From: Saccoglossus kowalevskii
Lineage: Eukaryota > Hemichordata > Enteropneusta > Harrimaniidae
Reading direction: 5' to 3'
Assembly: GCF_000003605.2 (NCBI RefSeq)
Contig: NW_003130355.1
Span: 797,886 to 847,046, forward strand
DNA: 49,161 bases
The notes below the pieces were generated by a model. That model was not told the DNA's origin. It saw nothing but the letters and a program-made list of their open reading frames with translations, and ran no database searches. Of this stretch, positions 13,601 to 23,972 are shown one piece after another (position 1 is the first letter of the stretch; each line of letters opens with the position of its first letter). The position numbers and the translations under genes were made by a program.

Positions 13601-16600
13601 ATGTATGATGTAAGTGTGAAGTTTGATTATGATTGGTCCAGACATTTCTAAAATACAGGTCCGGACACACGCACGGATACACAGACGCACAGAGGTCAAA
13701 ACACAAGTTCCCGTTTTCAGACTGCGCCTGAACGGGGATTAACAAACAATTGTATTTTGCTTATGTTGTATATGTTGAACACGACATGGAGCATCAATCA
13801 CCACCCGCCCATGGTATTTTATGAAGAATTACCCATGAATTTGAAAGCCCACTAGAAATAATGTTTCAGTGCCAGCTTCCTTGGTTTTCCTTCTTGTTTC
13901 CATTTTCTTGGGAAAATGTGGTAATCAAGTGTTTGCTTAACCTCTACCCTAATGATCCACACAGGAAAACGGCAATTAACACGTTAAACTCAGGATAATT
14001 TGTGGAACTGCAAACTACAACTTGGCAAGCTTTGCCGCCATTACAAACTCAAAAGTGGTCATGTAACCACTAACAAAAGAACATCTAGAGTACTAAATAT
14101 AGTTATCACAGAAAAGCTCTGTATTTATTGACACAAATTGAGTAAAATCAGATTGATATGCAAATCAGTATAACATGAGTAAACCTTACCCGTGCATTAG
14201 ATTTTTGATGGACTTCATTAGCGAGTAATTTCAGCGGCCCACAATACACTCCACTCTTAGCAGTATAAAATCTTTCCAATGCTTGGTAAGTTTTGCCACT
14301 ATTTGTCGGCCCAGCATGGAATATTATTTTTCGTTTCATGGCTCTTGCTTCTTGATACCTGTGTGGAAACAAACATACTGGTAACACAATGCATAAAGTG
14401 AAATCGACTTGAACCAACTTATAATCCCTTGTTGGATTATCAAGCATATCGTAAGTTGATTAATGTGAAGCTAGTCTTGTCACAACAAATCATAAACACC
14501 AAGTTCAAATCGATGATATTATGCTGAGGGCAATAAAATTATGTATATAATTCTATGTAAAATAATTCTGAATGTCACTGTGGCACCCAGTTTAAGCAAT
14601 TACTTTGCAAAATAAAACAAATTACAAATTCTACTACAAATTCTTGATATTTTGTTGAGTATAAAGTTTGCATTAAAAAAAGTGACAACAAGATCGTTCT
14701 GTGAAGACCAAAATTACATAATCCACAACAGTGGGTCATTTTGAAACAAATCACAAAACAATACATCAGTATGAATGAAATTGATCCAGACATGTCTAAG
14801 AAATGACAATGGATAGATGCATACATGCACAGACGATTGATAGATGGACGGAACACAAGACATAAAATAAATCTTTTTCGAAATCCACCAGAAGACTTAA
14901 AATAAAAAACAATCTGGGGTAACCAACTTGTTTTCATGGAAAAAATGACTTTGTAATTTCCCCATTGTGTTAAACCCAACTTGGGCAAAAAGGTCAAAAT
15001 GCTTAAAGGACGGTGGTTAATTCGCCGCGTCCTGGTACTCATAGCGTTGTACACAATTACTCAGCAAAGTTTCAAAAAATTTCTGTCCTAAAGAGTGTTA
15101 GCCTTAAGCATCCTAAAAGCTAAAATTACTGTCGTTCATACTTACAAATTGGCAGGTGTGGTAAGATCACTAATTTTTTTCAAGTCATCCATACAGTCCA
15201 ACATCGGAAAGACTTGTTTTGCATGCCTCATATAGTAAGGAAAAATATCATCTATGTGTCCCGAATCGGAGAGAATATCGCTCAATATAATATGTAAATC
15301 AGCAGGCAAATGTTCCGACTCGATAACGTAGCGTCTAAAGCTGATAAAAGCCTGGTGAAACAAATGAGCTGTAAGAAACAGACGATGAAAATAGAAATGT
15401 AGATTTCCATAACAACAGTGATATGCAGTTTTAAATGGCCAAGAACAGAATGTTACCAACCAAGCTACTACAGGGTAGTACAGTAAAATGACTAATTTTC
15501 ACTGGTTTTAAATTTCACTGATTTAGTATTTCAGGCAAATTTCAGATATTTTATCATTTAGATAGTGTGTTCTATGCTCAATTTGACATATTCACTGGGT
15601 TTTAATTTAGCGCATTTTCCAGTCAACGAAATTAAATTAAAACCCAGTGAATAATTAACCCTTTTACAGTTATTTGCATACTTGAACAAGCATCATTTTG
15701 TGAATGCACAAACATCAAGGCTCACAAGACATTACCTCAATCTCACTGAAATGTTTATAATAATCATAACTTACCATCTAGACCCTGTTCAACACCAAGC
15801 ATTCTCATTTCTCTTTTTGTATAAAACTTATTTAAAATCTGTAAAACATCATCTGAAAATCAAAATAAAATATTATATAAAAATATTGGACACTTGACAA
15901 ATTTTAATGGAATGTGTTGTGCAAATGAGTCAACAAATAGCAGCAGGATACTTCAATAGATTTGTACGATTAGAATATTCATAAATATGGTCAACTAATT
16001 ACCAATAAATATTTAATTAAAGATTGTACAAGAATAACATAATTTACATCAGAAGGAACTTTTTCATGGTAACTTGAGATGAATTAAATTTCATGGGTCA
16101 GAACTATGCATTACAATGTGTAACTCATTGTAAATGTTAATGACACAGTCCTCGTCCAAAATGTTGTGATCTGACATATCAATTTGATACTGATGAAGTC
16201 ATTGAGATTAGATTGAAACCATTTATAGGAGATGGATTTGTAAAAAATTATGATTTAGTGCTTTTACACAAGAATTGGACAGTCATATTGAATCAAATTA
16301 CAAAAATAATGTACCTGTTTATGTATCTATTGGTATACTGTCTCTGTACAAAATTTAAACAGAAATGTTCATTGCATTCATGGGAAAGTAGGCATGGGTA
16401 TCATGAAAAACATTATCATGAATCATTATCATGAAAAATGGCCACCAGTCAGCCATATTAGTTTGAATCACAGAAAAAATATGACATGCAACTATAACCC
16501 AATATGTATAATCATCATACCAACTTTGATCCAAATTGGCCAAGTAATCTCTGAGAAACAGCCTCGGACATGTAAAAATGACAATTTAGCGCTTTTACAT

Positions 16601-17952
16601 GAAAATTGGGCGTCGGCCAGCCATATTGAATTGAATCACAAAAATCATGTTGGTGCAGATAAATCTTTTGGTATACTATTTTTGTACAAAATTTAAACAG
16701 AAACGTTCATTGCATTCAAGATAAAGTAGCATGGGTACCATGAAAAACAAGATGGCCAAATCACGAAAAAAAAAATGATGTGCACCTACAACCCAATATG
16801 TATGATCATCATACCAACTTTGATCCAAATCAGCCCAGTCATCTCTGCGAAACTGCTACAGACACATTTAGGTATCAGAAATAGCAAATTTTACATCCTA
16901 AATGGCTGCCAGTAACTTGACGCGCATATGTAAGACATTGTGTATTATCTTCATGTAAAGTTTGAATGAAATCTGTCAATGGGTGTTCGAATATAGCTCT
17001 GGACGTACGTACGAATGGACGGAACAAACCCAAATTAATAGTCCCCGTTTTCAGACTTTGTCCGAGCGGGGACTGATAACTCATTGTAATGTTTTCAATT
17101 ATGCAAAATGTATTATCACATTTTGGTATTTTTCATTCAGTTTATTTAGTTTGATTTTTTAATAAAAATTGTATAAAGTTTATTTTATACCACAATCAAT
17201 CTTTTGATGGTGGTTGTGATGGCAACATTTCATAAAAGTTGCTGTGACCTGTTGTCGATGCTGTGTCGATAGACCCTGAGGATGGGACCCCTGTATAATT
17301 GAAACAGATTTCATCAATTTACAGAATTCACAAACAAATTGTGAAAAAAAAAACAAGCAAAAATTTTAATTGGTTAACAATGTTATATTACATGTGAAAT
17401 TATTATTGATTACTAGTAGTCAGCCATATATTGATACATGTATACATGTAACATGTAAATTTCTTTCTTTCTTCCTTTCTTGGATGGGGATAGGTCATGT
17501 TCTGTGGTAGCTATGGAATCATAGCCCCCTGAGGGCCGTTTATGGTCGTCGGTATCTGGCTGGTAAGACGTCCAAGTAATAAAGAAAAAGGTAAAACAGT
17601 TGTCAGTCGCAAGATAGAGCTACGGATCCGCAGCTAGTTCTGTGGCTAACAACTTGGAGTTGGGTAGGGGCTCACCTTTCTTTTCTTTGAGGTCAACCGA
17701 CGTGAGTTCCGCACCAATATCGATATCGTCTGGGTTAGTTGTTAGTTTAACAGGAACTGGAACAAAGAGGGTTGACACATTGCCAGAATCGTCAGAAAAT
17801 CGACAATTTGATGTGACGTGCAAACTTCTCCTATTGCCAAAATGTATGTGATTCAGGGCACGGGCACCGGTTTGCAAGCATGTGGCGATTTGCAATCGCC
17901 GCAGACCAATGTTTGCACATTTTATAGTGATCCTTGCCGGTGAAAGACTCAT
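1628..17952 (-). CDS. SUPV3L1: SUPV3L1/SUV3 mitochondrial ATP-dependent RNA helicase
   Basis: Degrades and unwinds RNA in the mitochondrial matrix (family knowledge: partner of PNPase). Coding exons, high to low: 17676-17952, 15775-15852, 15146-15368, 14190-14358, [one missing, in the N gap], 9962-10039, 8532-8675, 7713-7841, 6962-7055, 6201-6501, 5053-5229, 4424-4572, 3968-4182, 1628-1854. All read junctions are GT-AG and keep frame. The 2261 readable bases plus about 115 missing give about 791 residues; human has about 786. The start ATG follows an in-frame TAG. The first 53 residues lack acidic residues and are Arg-rich, as in a mitochondrial presequence. Motifs: Walker A GPTNSGKT (about residues 209-216), DEIQ in exon 9962-10039, motif [12 protein letters not shown], motif [15 protein letters not shown]. 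The C-terminus is basic ([11 protein letters not shown]). Divergent from the ALMS1-side promoter. Confidence 0.95.
1855..3967 (-). other. last SUPV3L1 intron
   Basis: No coding exon is visible here. It holds G-runs (2955-2965), a solo copy of the AGTCCCCGTTA end of the hairpin-ended repeat family (2305-2315), and a CpG-richer inverted-repeat element at 3380-3672. The many short open frames read through low-complexity or repeat DNA. Confidence 0.6.
3380..3672. mobile_element. MITE-like element, copy 1 of an inverted pair
   Basis: Starts GGGCAGTAGTC and ends with an imperfect inverted copy near CGCACATGCGC. Its reverse complement aligns along most of its length with 38648-38895: shared blocks include ATCAACACAAATGTCGCACAT and, at the other end, TCATATAAAC with GTACGAACTGA/TCAGTTTGTAC. 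This copy is richer in CpG than the second, so it is probably younger or less deaminated. No coding capacity. Confidence 0.6.
5693..5904. mobile_element. fold-back MITE, TACTGTAAAATAC family, copy 1
   Basis: Long imperfect inverted repeats: starts TACTGTAAAATACTTTATTT and ends with the reverse complement of the same sequence. Length 212 bp. Three further copies of 202-214 bp lie at 26308, 44138 and 46763. It sits in a SUPV3L1 intron and is non-coding. Confidence 0.8.
6600..6790. repeat. CAGA/ACAG-type simple repeat tract
   Basis: Runs of CAGACAGACAGACATACGTACATAC and looser CAGTCAGACAGTCAG copies. The Cys- and Ser-rich minus-strand open frames across this stretch arise from the repeat. Confidence 0.6.
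9065..9754. mobile_element. hairpin-ended element with internal 157-bp tandem repeats
   Basis: Left end AGCTCCGCT, right end AGCGGAGCT: perfect 9-bp inverted termini. The left terminus continues into a self-complementary hairpin around GTCGAC-TTT-GTCGA (9065-9095). Inside are about 3.8 direct repeats of 157 bp. The hairpin resembles that of the AGTCCCCG family in this window, especially the copy ending at 17074. It lies in the SUPV3L1 intron between the exons at 9962-10039 and 8532-8675. Family knowledge: non-autonomous Helentron (HINE) elements have short terminal repeats, a terminal palindrome and a central ~150-160 bp array. Assignment to that class is inference. Confidence 0.65.
9130..9726. 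repeat. internal tandem array, 157-bp unit
   Basis: The phrase CGCAAGTCCAATTGCTTTGAT recurs at 9321, 9478 and 9635, with a diverged first copy at 9164: exact spacing 157 each time. The first unit is clearly the most diverged and the last is truncated. Confidence 0.85.
10255..10646. mobile_element. hairpin-ended element, AGTCCCCGTT family, copy A
   Basis: Terminal inverted repeat AGTCCCCGTT (10255-10264) and AACGGGGACT (10637-10646). The right terminus forms a GC-rich hairpin from 10612 with a GGAC-TGC-GTCC tip. The interior shares phrases such as AGAGATATGGCTATAGAAG and AAACAAAATAGCCGCCAG with copies B and C. About 392 bp, non-coding. Confidence 0.7.
10740..10962 (+). pseudogene. LINE reverse-transcriptase fragment
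   Basis: One frame reads [22 protein letters not shown], a TGA, then [19 protein letters not shown] and [14 protein letters not shown]. This matches the start of the reverse-transcriptase domain of non-LTR retrotransposons (the NYRPIALTSVLSK...LLKRF region). It is short, carries an in-frame stop and has no endonuclease or 3' end nearby, so it is a dead fragment. It lies between two hairpin-ended elements in a SUPV3L1 intron. Confidence 0.65.
11030..12131. mobile_element. hairpin-ended element, AGTCCCCGTT family, copy B
   Basis: About 1.1 kb with internal direct repeats of about 151 bp: AAATCCATCTGTAAACAG occurs at 11551, 11702 and 11853, with a diverged copy at 11250. Each unit carries AAAATGGCCGCCATT and AAGTTTGAACAAAATCC phrases. 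It ends near 12131 with the family hairpin (GGACTGCGTCC tip) and AACGGGGACTAA. The left boundary is uncertain. Confidence 0.65.
12157..13147. other. assembly gap (991 N), predicted to contain a SUPV3L1 exon
   Basis: The exon at 14190-14358 ends in phase 0, while the exon at 9962-10039 needs one preceding base to complete a Tyr codon before EVAVIDEIQ. The protein family has about 38 residues between these points (the TGEER motif region). No such coding sequence is found in the readable DNA between 10040 and 14190. A missing exon of about 115 nt, of length 3n+1, is therefore expected in the gap, which is flanked by copies of the same repeat on both sides. Confidence 0.75.
13148..13741. mobile_element. 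hairpin-ended element, AGTCCCCGTT family, copy C (left part lost in gap)
   Basis: Same internal units as copy B (AAATCCATCTGTAAACAG, AAATGGCCGCCAAT) and a right-end hairpin at about 13708-13741 (AGTTCCCGTT...AACGGGGATT). It may be an independent insertion or a mis-scaffolded part of the same array as copy B, since only the gap separates them. Confidence 0.6.
14720..14880. repeat. degenerate 3' tail of the hairpin-family element
   Basis: Phrases GTCATTTTGAAACAAATCAC, TGATCCAGACATGTCTAAGA and a CACAGACG-rich tract match, with many changes, the tail of copies B and C just before their hairpins. No hairpin remains. A 159-codon minus-strand open frame over this region is treated as chance. Confidence 0.4.
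15589..15653. repeat. near-perfect 65-bp palindromic element
   Basis: Arms TATTCACTGGGTTTTAATTT and its reverse complement enclose a short CG-containing loop. Single arms of the same sequence occur near 4981 and 38928, so it is a dispersed family and not a local accident. It lies in the SUPV3L1 intron between the second and third coding exons. Confidence 0.65.
16147..17074. mobile_element. hairpin-ended element, AGTCCCCGTT family, copy D
   Basis: Left end AGTCCTCGTCC; right end is a hairpin at 17040-17074 beginning AGTCCCCGTTTTCAGAC and ending GAGCGGGGACT. Inside, a unit of about 338 bp occurs about twice: AAACAGAAATGTTCATTGC at 16359 recurs near 16697, and CCAACTTTGATCCAAAT recurs at about 16520 and 16823. 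It lies in SUPV3L1 intron 1, beside the alternative last exon. Confidence 0.65.
17196..17290 (-). CDS. candidate alternative last exon of SUPV3L1 (or end of a nested gene)
   Basis: On the minus strand an acceptor (TTATACAG) opens a 95-nt frame that, after two bases of a split codon, reads [30 protein letters not shown] and a TGA. SUPV3L1 exon 1 leaves exactly one base, so splicing to this exon keeps frame (the joining codon is Gly) and gives a 123-residue protein: the mitochondrial presequence region plus a Ser/Thr/Pro-rich tail, with no helicase. AATAAA follows at 17184-17179, 12 bases past the stop. The peptide looks coding, but I know no homologue. It could also belong to another, unseen minus-strand gene. 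Confidence 0.45.
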
Positions 17953-18301
17953 GGTTATCAAGTTCTACTTGATTTCCAAATATAGTACTGCTGTCTTAAA
18001 ATCCGTGAATTAAAGTTTCAACTTTCACATTACATGTGCAAGCTCGTCATGATTTCCGCCATTTTGTTTTAGGACGCCACCGATAAGTATTATGTAAATT
18101 CTTTTGTTTATTTTAAACAGCGCCTCATTTGTATTCTCGCGTGAATTTGTGAGATATTCACTTGCAGTCTTCGCAAGATGGCGGTGATTCAAAATTACGG
18201 TTGTATTTATGTTGATGCGATGGCAGCGTAAAAAAAATTCCGTCTGGAAGGTCCTTACTACTGAGAAAAAAATGGGGAGAGGGATTCTTTGATATATATA
18301 T
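17953..18301. promoter_or_regulatory. divergent promoter between SUPV3L1 and the ALMS1 side
   Basis: There is no TATA box. Two ATGGCGG motifs resembling YY1 sites (CAAAATGGCGG on the minus strand at 18066-18056; CAAGATGGCGG on the plus strand at 18174-18184) point away from each other with about 107 bp between them. Each would lie near the 5' end of its transcript. The plus side reaches a good donor (GTAAGTATC) at about 18302, which could end a non-coding first exon. Each ATGGCGG also opens a short upstream frame: 10 codons on the minus side (18062-18030) and 17 on the plus side (18178-18231). Confidence 0.5.
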
Positions 18302-20946
18302 GTAAGTATCATTTTCTTTATTTTGTAAGGCGCTGCAGCTATAATTAACTGCTTTATTCCTTGATAATTGTCAGCTTAAATTCGTCATGTCAGATCATGA
18401 CTCCGTCGCCCGTAATTTTAATTTATCCAATGTCAAAAAGCGAAGAAAATGAAATCGCGTATTTAAAAAAAAAAATTAAATTCACGGTAGAAGCACTTTT
18501 GATTTATTTTATATTGTGATCATGTAGAAACTCACTGTCTGCCTAAATATAGCAAAGTTGGCTACCCTATAACCGACACTTCGACTGAAGGCGTACGGTT
18601 TACACCGATACCATGGGACGTGTTCTAGCGAGCCTCGAGCCGAAGACTCAGCGTGTACTATGTCAGCATGATAATCGCATGACAGACTCGGGGTTTTCCG
18701 TTATATCTCTTAGTATCTTTTTTTATGCGTCGCTATTTCATGCCGTCCCCGTTACGCGTTGTAGACATGTGTTGTTTACCAAATTCGCGTTTCAGTTTAT
18801 TTTGGAACCGTAAATACCATTAAAATAATTTGACCTACATTTTGTTTCCGCTTCACTCTCCGTCTCTTCAAATATGCAATCAACATTTCTTTCGATGTAT
18901 TGGAATTATATTCATATTCATTATTTATTGCTGTATAAATTGTTATATATATATATATTGTCATCAACATCATTAACATATTCTGTATTGAAGTTAATGT
19001 TTATTTCATACTAGTTCCTCACAATATTTTCAATTGTCGACAGTATGTATTTATAATTTTTCAAAAGAATTGTCTCCGAGCATTGTTTCCTCCTTGTCTG
19101 CATACTAATTTATTTGAATGAATCATGTTAATATCCTAGCCTTCACCCAACCCATCGAGATACTAACCAGATTTTCTCCGTCTTTTCCCACATGCTGCTC
19201 AGAAAAAGGCTCCTCTTTCTTTTTGTGTGACATTACATTATTTGTAATGTGTCTCGCTTCAGTCATGGCTAAACAGGTAGAATTTTTTTTCTTAGTTGCA
19301 TGTCAGCATGTTACTTAATTTTTCCATGTACTAGTAAGTGTCATTTTCACACTAACATGTGTGCCTACAAAATCCCATCACTCGGTTTAAAGTATTATCG
19401 CTAGGGTTATGGTTTTTCTAGTAAATCAAACCTTCTTGCTTCCACAGCTGAGTCGGGATGGCAAAAGGCTCGACTTGAATAAATGTGTGATTGTATGTTT
19501 TATTGTGCTTGTAGAAGTAAATACATAATGCATACTTAAATTCTGAATGCTGAAAAATTTCTTATTTTTGTTAGCTTGATAATTAACAGACGGTGCTCAA
19601 AATAAAAATAAAAAATCCCCACAACTTGATTATCACCTTGAACTAGATATAGTCACAACTAGATTATCACCTTGAAATTAAAGTGCCTATATTTGTGATT
19701 TCTAGGGGATTGTTTTATTCACACATATACCAGTATCTTTGTTTTGTTGTTTTTCACACTGTTTGTGAATAGTGTGATTTAACCGTCAAACTTTGACGTG
19801 ATTCAGCAAGTATGTGACATGTCATAACACGATTTGCCTGTAAACGGCACTCGTCACCTTGTCCGTGAGATAAACCCCCACAATATCAAAGATTTATCCC
19901 TCAGTTTTAAGTGTCGCAAAAAAAGTAATTTGTCTTTGGGAGAAATACCAAAATGAGTGAATATACGAGTACCTGTAATTTAACGTTTAAATTTGTTGTG
20001 CAGTGTTTCACTAAAACGCTTAACAAGTTTCTCTCAATAGTATTTATTCATAACCCACTAATCATTATGTCAACACCACTTTGAAGTAGAGATAAAACCG
20101 TTCTACGTAAATACCAGAGATTATTATACGAATAGTAGGTCTTCCCGACACCAATCAGTGCAGTGCTGTGTAGTTCTTACATGTAGAACAGTAACAAAAG
20201 AAATCTGCATAACAATGACATTAGCATAATAATATCGCATACTTGGGGAAACCTGTACCCGTGGTTCATTCTTTGACAATTTGTAGAACTATACGCATAC
20301 CGTTTTAAATTCCTCTGACTCCCAACTGTTGACTAACCCCGGTCATAATATATAACTCACAGGTCAAAGGTATGTTTGCTTATCCCATTTGTGTATGTTT
20401 TATGTATTTATTTAAATTACAAGTACTGTATTTGATTTATTTATTGAGTTATTATACTGGTACATTTGTATATCACTCTCTTTTATTGAAAGTACTGGGG
20501 TAGCTACTCACATGTTTCTGATCTTATATTAAATATGGTATACCTATTTTTAAATTCACATAAAAGTACATTTATGGATTATGAAGTTTTTTTAATCTTC
20601 TTAATTAATCTCATTTGAATAAAGGAATAGATCTTGCAAATATCTAACTAAATTGTAATCTAGGCTCGTATGTAATGTGTGAAGCCAAAATTTACAATCG
20701 TTATTTTTTCAAATACCAACTTTTGCATTTACTCTTGCTTTGATTGACTATTGAATGCGGTCATGTCTGAGTAGTAAACAATATAACAACGTGTAAACCA
20801 ATACTAGGGCGATAGAGTACGTAGTTTATTCCAATTTATTCAAGTTGTCGACTACGCGTACTGACACACATTTTTCCTTCCAGTTACACATTGTCTGTGA
20901 TTCATTCTGATTTTCGTTTTGTAAATGTACGCTTAGCAAAGTATTA

Positions 20947-21124
20947 CACTGTAACCTCAATATAATGAACACCTTTATAATGAATTTCCTGATATAATGA
21001 ACACATAGCATGTCTCCCACTCACAACAAACCCAATGTATTATGAGCTTCATTATAGTGAACATTTCACTATAACAAACTAATTGTATGTCCCCCAAAGA
21101 GTTCGTTATAACGAGGCTACAGTG
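20947..21124. mobile_element. Tc1/mariner-type (pogo-like) MITE with TA duplication
   Basis: Termini CACTGTAACCTCAATATAATG and its imperfect inverse (CATTATAACGAGGCTACAGTG class), each flanked by TA (20945-20946, 21125-21126). The AACCTC...TATAATGAAC pattern is typical of pogo/Tigger-like terminal repeats. 178 bp, no coding capacity. Confidence 0.7.
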
Positions 21125-22131
21125 TATACTACTAATCACTTGTCAAAGTACGTCAAGCCCCATGTTCAGGTCACATACACATATTGTTTTGAGGAAATGC
21201 TCGATGGGTGTAACATATTTCATGTTGCAGGTTTATTCACTATTAATATTTAATATAATTAATATTTTAATTTATATTATGCATTTAACGAAATAAGAGA
21301 AACTGAAACCTGGCTAATAATTAATCTCTCTACAGTATCTCTCTGCTTTGGGTTAATAATTCTCTCAAGCTTTAAATGTAAGGAACGACTGAAATTATTT
21401 TGTCTATGTGTACTGGGAAGGTGGGATGGGGTATCGGTGTCAGATGATGGTCAGGTATACATACAAAAGTCAGTTTATTTTGATCGAGTTTTTGGTGTAC
21501 ATCAATATAAGTACTAATACATGTACATACCTCATATTCATAAAACATTACAGAACAGAGTGTTGACACCTATGATTATAGTTTTCAATTTGAAGCCCAT
21601 TACTGGTGGTATATGTACCAGCAAATTCTAGGTCACTGTTTGTGTATAGATAGTAGGCAGCAAGGTTTAAGTACATGTTGTGGCTGGCATATTTGGTGAA
21701 TATGCCTATGTCATTCATGCGTGGTGTGTTTATATACCTTCATTCAGTGACAATTGTGCAGTCAACCTTCACCAATGTTAGTGAATGACTTTAGGAATGC
21801 ATTCTAACATAACTGCATTCTGACAGTTATTAAAGTTCATTTACATGTATAAACATACCGGTAGATGTAATATTATTATGCTTATGCAAAATACAGAGAT
21901 ACTGCTTAGATATATCTGTGATCAAAATAAGTCTTATTTTAAAGATCCAGTGAACAACAAAATAAAATTATTGTTTTTTATGCGCTTCTTTTAGAGATGT
22001 GCTTCTAATAAGGCAAATATGGTTTTAACCAAAGATTCATGTGGGACAGGATTAATATACTTGGAAAATGTATCCACTTCATGTACTCAGACCTTCATAC
22101 ATGTGAGATTTAAAATTTGGAATTATTAACA

Positions 22132-22297
22132 TTTTTACCACCAGACTTTCTCACCCAAATTTGATATATTTTTTTTTATATATTCTTCAGTTTTTCTAGA
22201 AATGAACTCGAATTTTGAGTAAATTTTCAGTTATTTGTGTCCCAATTTTCTGAAGGAAAGTGCAGACTATAAACAAGGCTATGTTTTGAATTTGGGA
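22132..22297. mobile_element. diverged copy of the CCTTTTCACCACCAG MITE
   Basis: Shares ACCACCAGACTTTC, CCCAAATTTG and TTCTGAAGGAAAGTGCAGAC with the cleaner copy at 23973-24199. Its right end runs directly into the 119-bp tandem array, whose units begin with the MITE's terminal phrase (ACTGG...GAAAAGGTT). Confidence 0.55.
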
Positions 22298-22771
22298 TTA
22301 AATTAGGGAACTGGTCAGGAAAAGGTTGAAAAAGGTGCAAGGTACACATGTGGCTGATTGAGGTATTACCGATAGTCAATATGTTTGTAAATAACAGAAG
22401 GTATGGGACTTAATTATTAAATTAGGGAACTGGTCAGGAAAAGGTTGAAAAAGGTGCAAGGTACACATGTGGCTGATTGAAGTATTACCGATAGTCAATA
22501 TGTTTGTAAATAACAGAAGGTATGGGACTTAATTATTAAGTTAGGGAACTGGTCAGGAAAAGGTTGAAAAAGGTACAAGGTACACATGTGGCTGATTGAA
22601 GTATTACCGATAGTCAATATGTTTGTAAATAACAGAAGGTATGGGACTTAATTATTAAGTTAGGGAACTGGTGGTGAAAAGGTTGAAAAAGGTACAAGGT
22701 ACACATGTGGCTTATTGAGGTATTACCGGTAGTCAATATGTAAATAACAGAAGGTGTGGGACTTAATTATT
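22298..22771. repeat. tandem array, 119-bp unit, about four copies
   Basis: The TAGGGAACTGG phrase recurs every 119 bp (TGG at 22312, 22431, 22550, 22669). Copies 1-3 are almost identical. The fourth differs (GGTGGTGAAAAGG, and a deletion in ATGTTTGTAAATAAC). Near-identity suggests recent amplification. Confidence 0.9.
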
Positions 22772-23972
22772 TTTTTATAACCATACATGTATGACTCTAT
22801 GTTTTCTCATTTTGTACAACAAAGTTAATTTGGGTTCAGTAGTATTTATTATACGAACTGAAAAATACAAAACCAAAAATACAGCTTCACTTTAATTATG
22901 TGAACTTAGAAGGGTTGTGGTAAATATTGTTTTTGAAAATCAAAACCTGATGCATGCTTTTATTTTTATTTAAATTTTTTTTTTACCTGCAAATTAATTT
23001 TTCTTTCATATTTTTTTAAATTCTGACAAAATACCCCCCTCCCAAAATGCTGCGACTCTCAAGTTATTAAGTGATACGCACAGATTCTAAAAACATTAAT
23101 ATTCATCCCTTTTACTAACATTAATTTCCAAGATAATTTTTATCAATAGAAATCTGTTGTCTTTTTATTATTAAAAAAAGACATAGAGTATCTGGATATG
23201 ATATATATTAGAAATCTGGTACATGTATCTGTCTGCTTAGATTAAAAGTATAATAGGGTGTGTCTAATACATACATGTGATGAATAATAAAAGAAGTGTC
23301 TCAAAACTCTGCACAAGGAACACTGCATTACTACTGATATGCTATGATGACTTTCAATAAAGGTTTATACTATGGCTGATACTTTACATGCAGGCATTTG
23401 AAGTGTATTGTGTTTTTCCAAGCTGCCACGCCCACCTAAAACAGCTGTGATGGGATATTATTCTATTTCCCTCTGTTGGCCTCACGCATAGAGCATATGT
23501 AAAATGATAGCATCCTGTACCTGAGACTGGTTAAAACATTTTTTTCTTTTAAATTGCATAATTTCAGTGCATTTTTAAAATCAGTACGTGAACATTATTG
23601 ATTTTCGCAATGCTAGAATGATTAAGACACACAAATATGTATCGAAAATTCTGGGGAAAAAAAATACTGAAAGAATTGCATTGTATGCTTTCACCTATAT
23701 TGAGAATGTGAAAGCTGAATATAATTTAGTGATGATAAAGATTATGTATTTACTACATTGAGTGAAGAAAACCACGTTCACCTTGAGGCTTTTTCAGAAA
23801 TTAGTGATTATTTTATACATAATTGCATTGTAATTAGCTGCTCTGGTGATATATCTCAATTTCTTTGATGGAGTTCCACGCTTTCACATCTTGAATGTTG
23901 ACATACGTAATATACCTTACCAAATTCAATTGAAATTTGTCTTCTCGAATTCTGTGACCATAATTTCTTTAA

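Noticed and set aside
14575..15054. 159-codon minus-strand open frame in a SUPV3L1 intron
   Set aside because: Runs across a degenerate repeat tail, is rich in Cys/Phe/Ile from AT-rich DNA, and has no splice or start context; SUPV3L1 phases are complete without it.
18613..18813. 66-codon frame with a good ATG context (MGRVLASLEPKTQR)
   Set aside because: The first half looks coding but the second is Phe/Leu-rich, with no matching donor and no similarity to ALMS1; kept only as a weak possibility.
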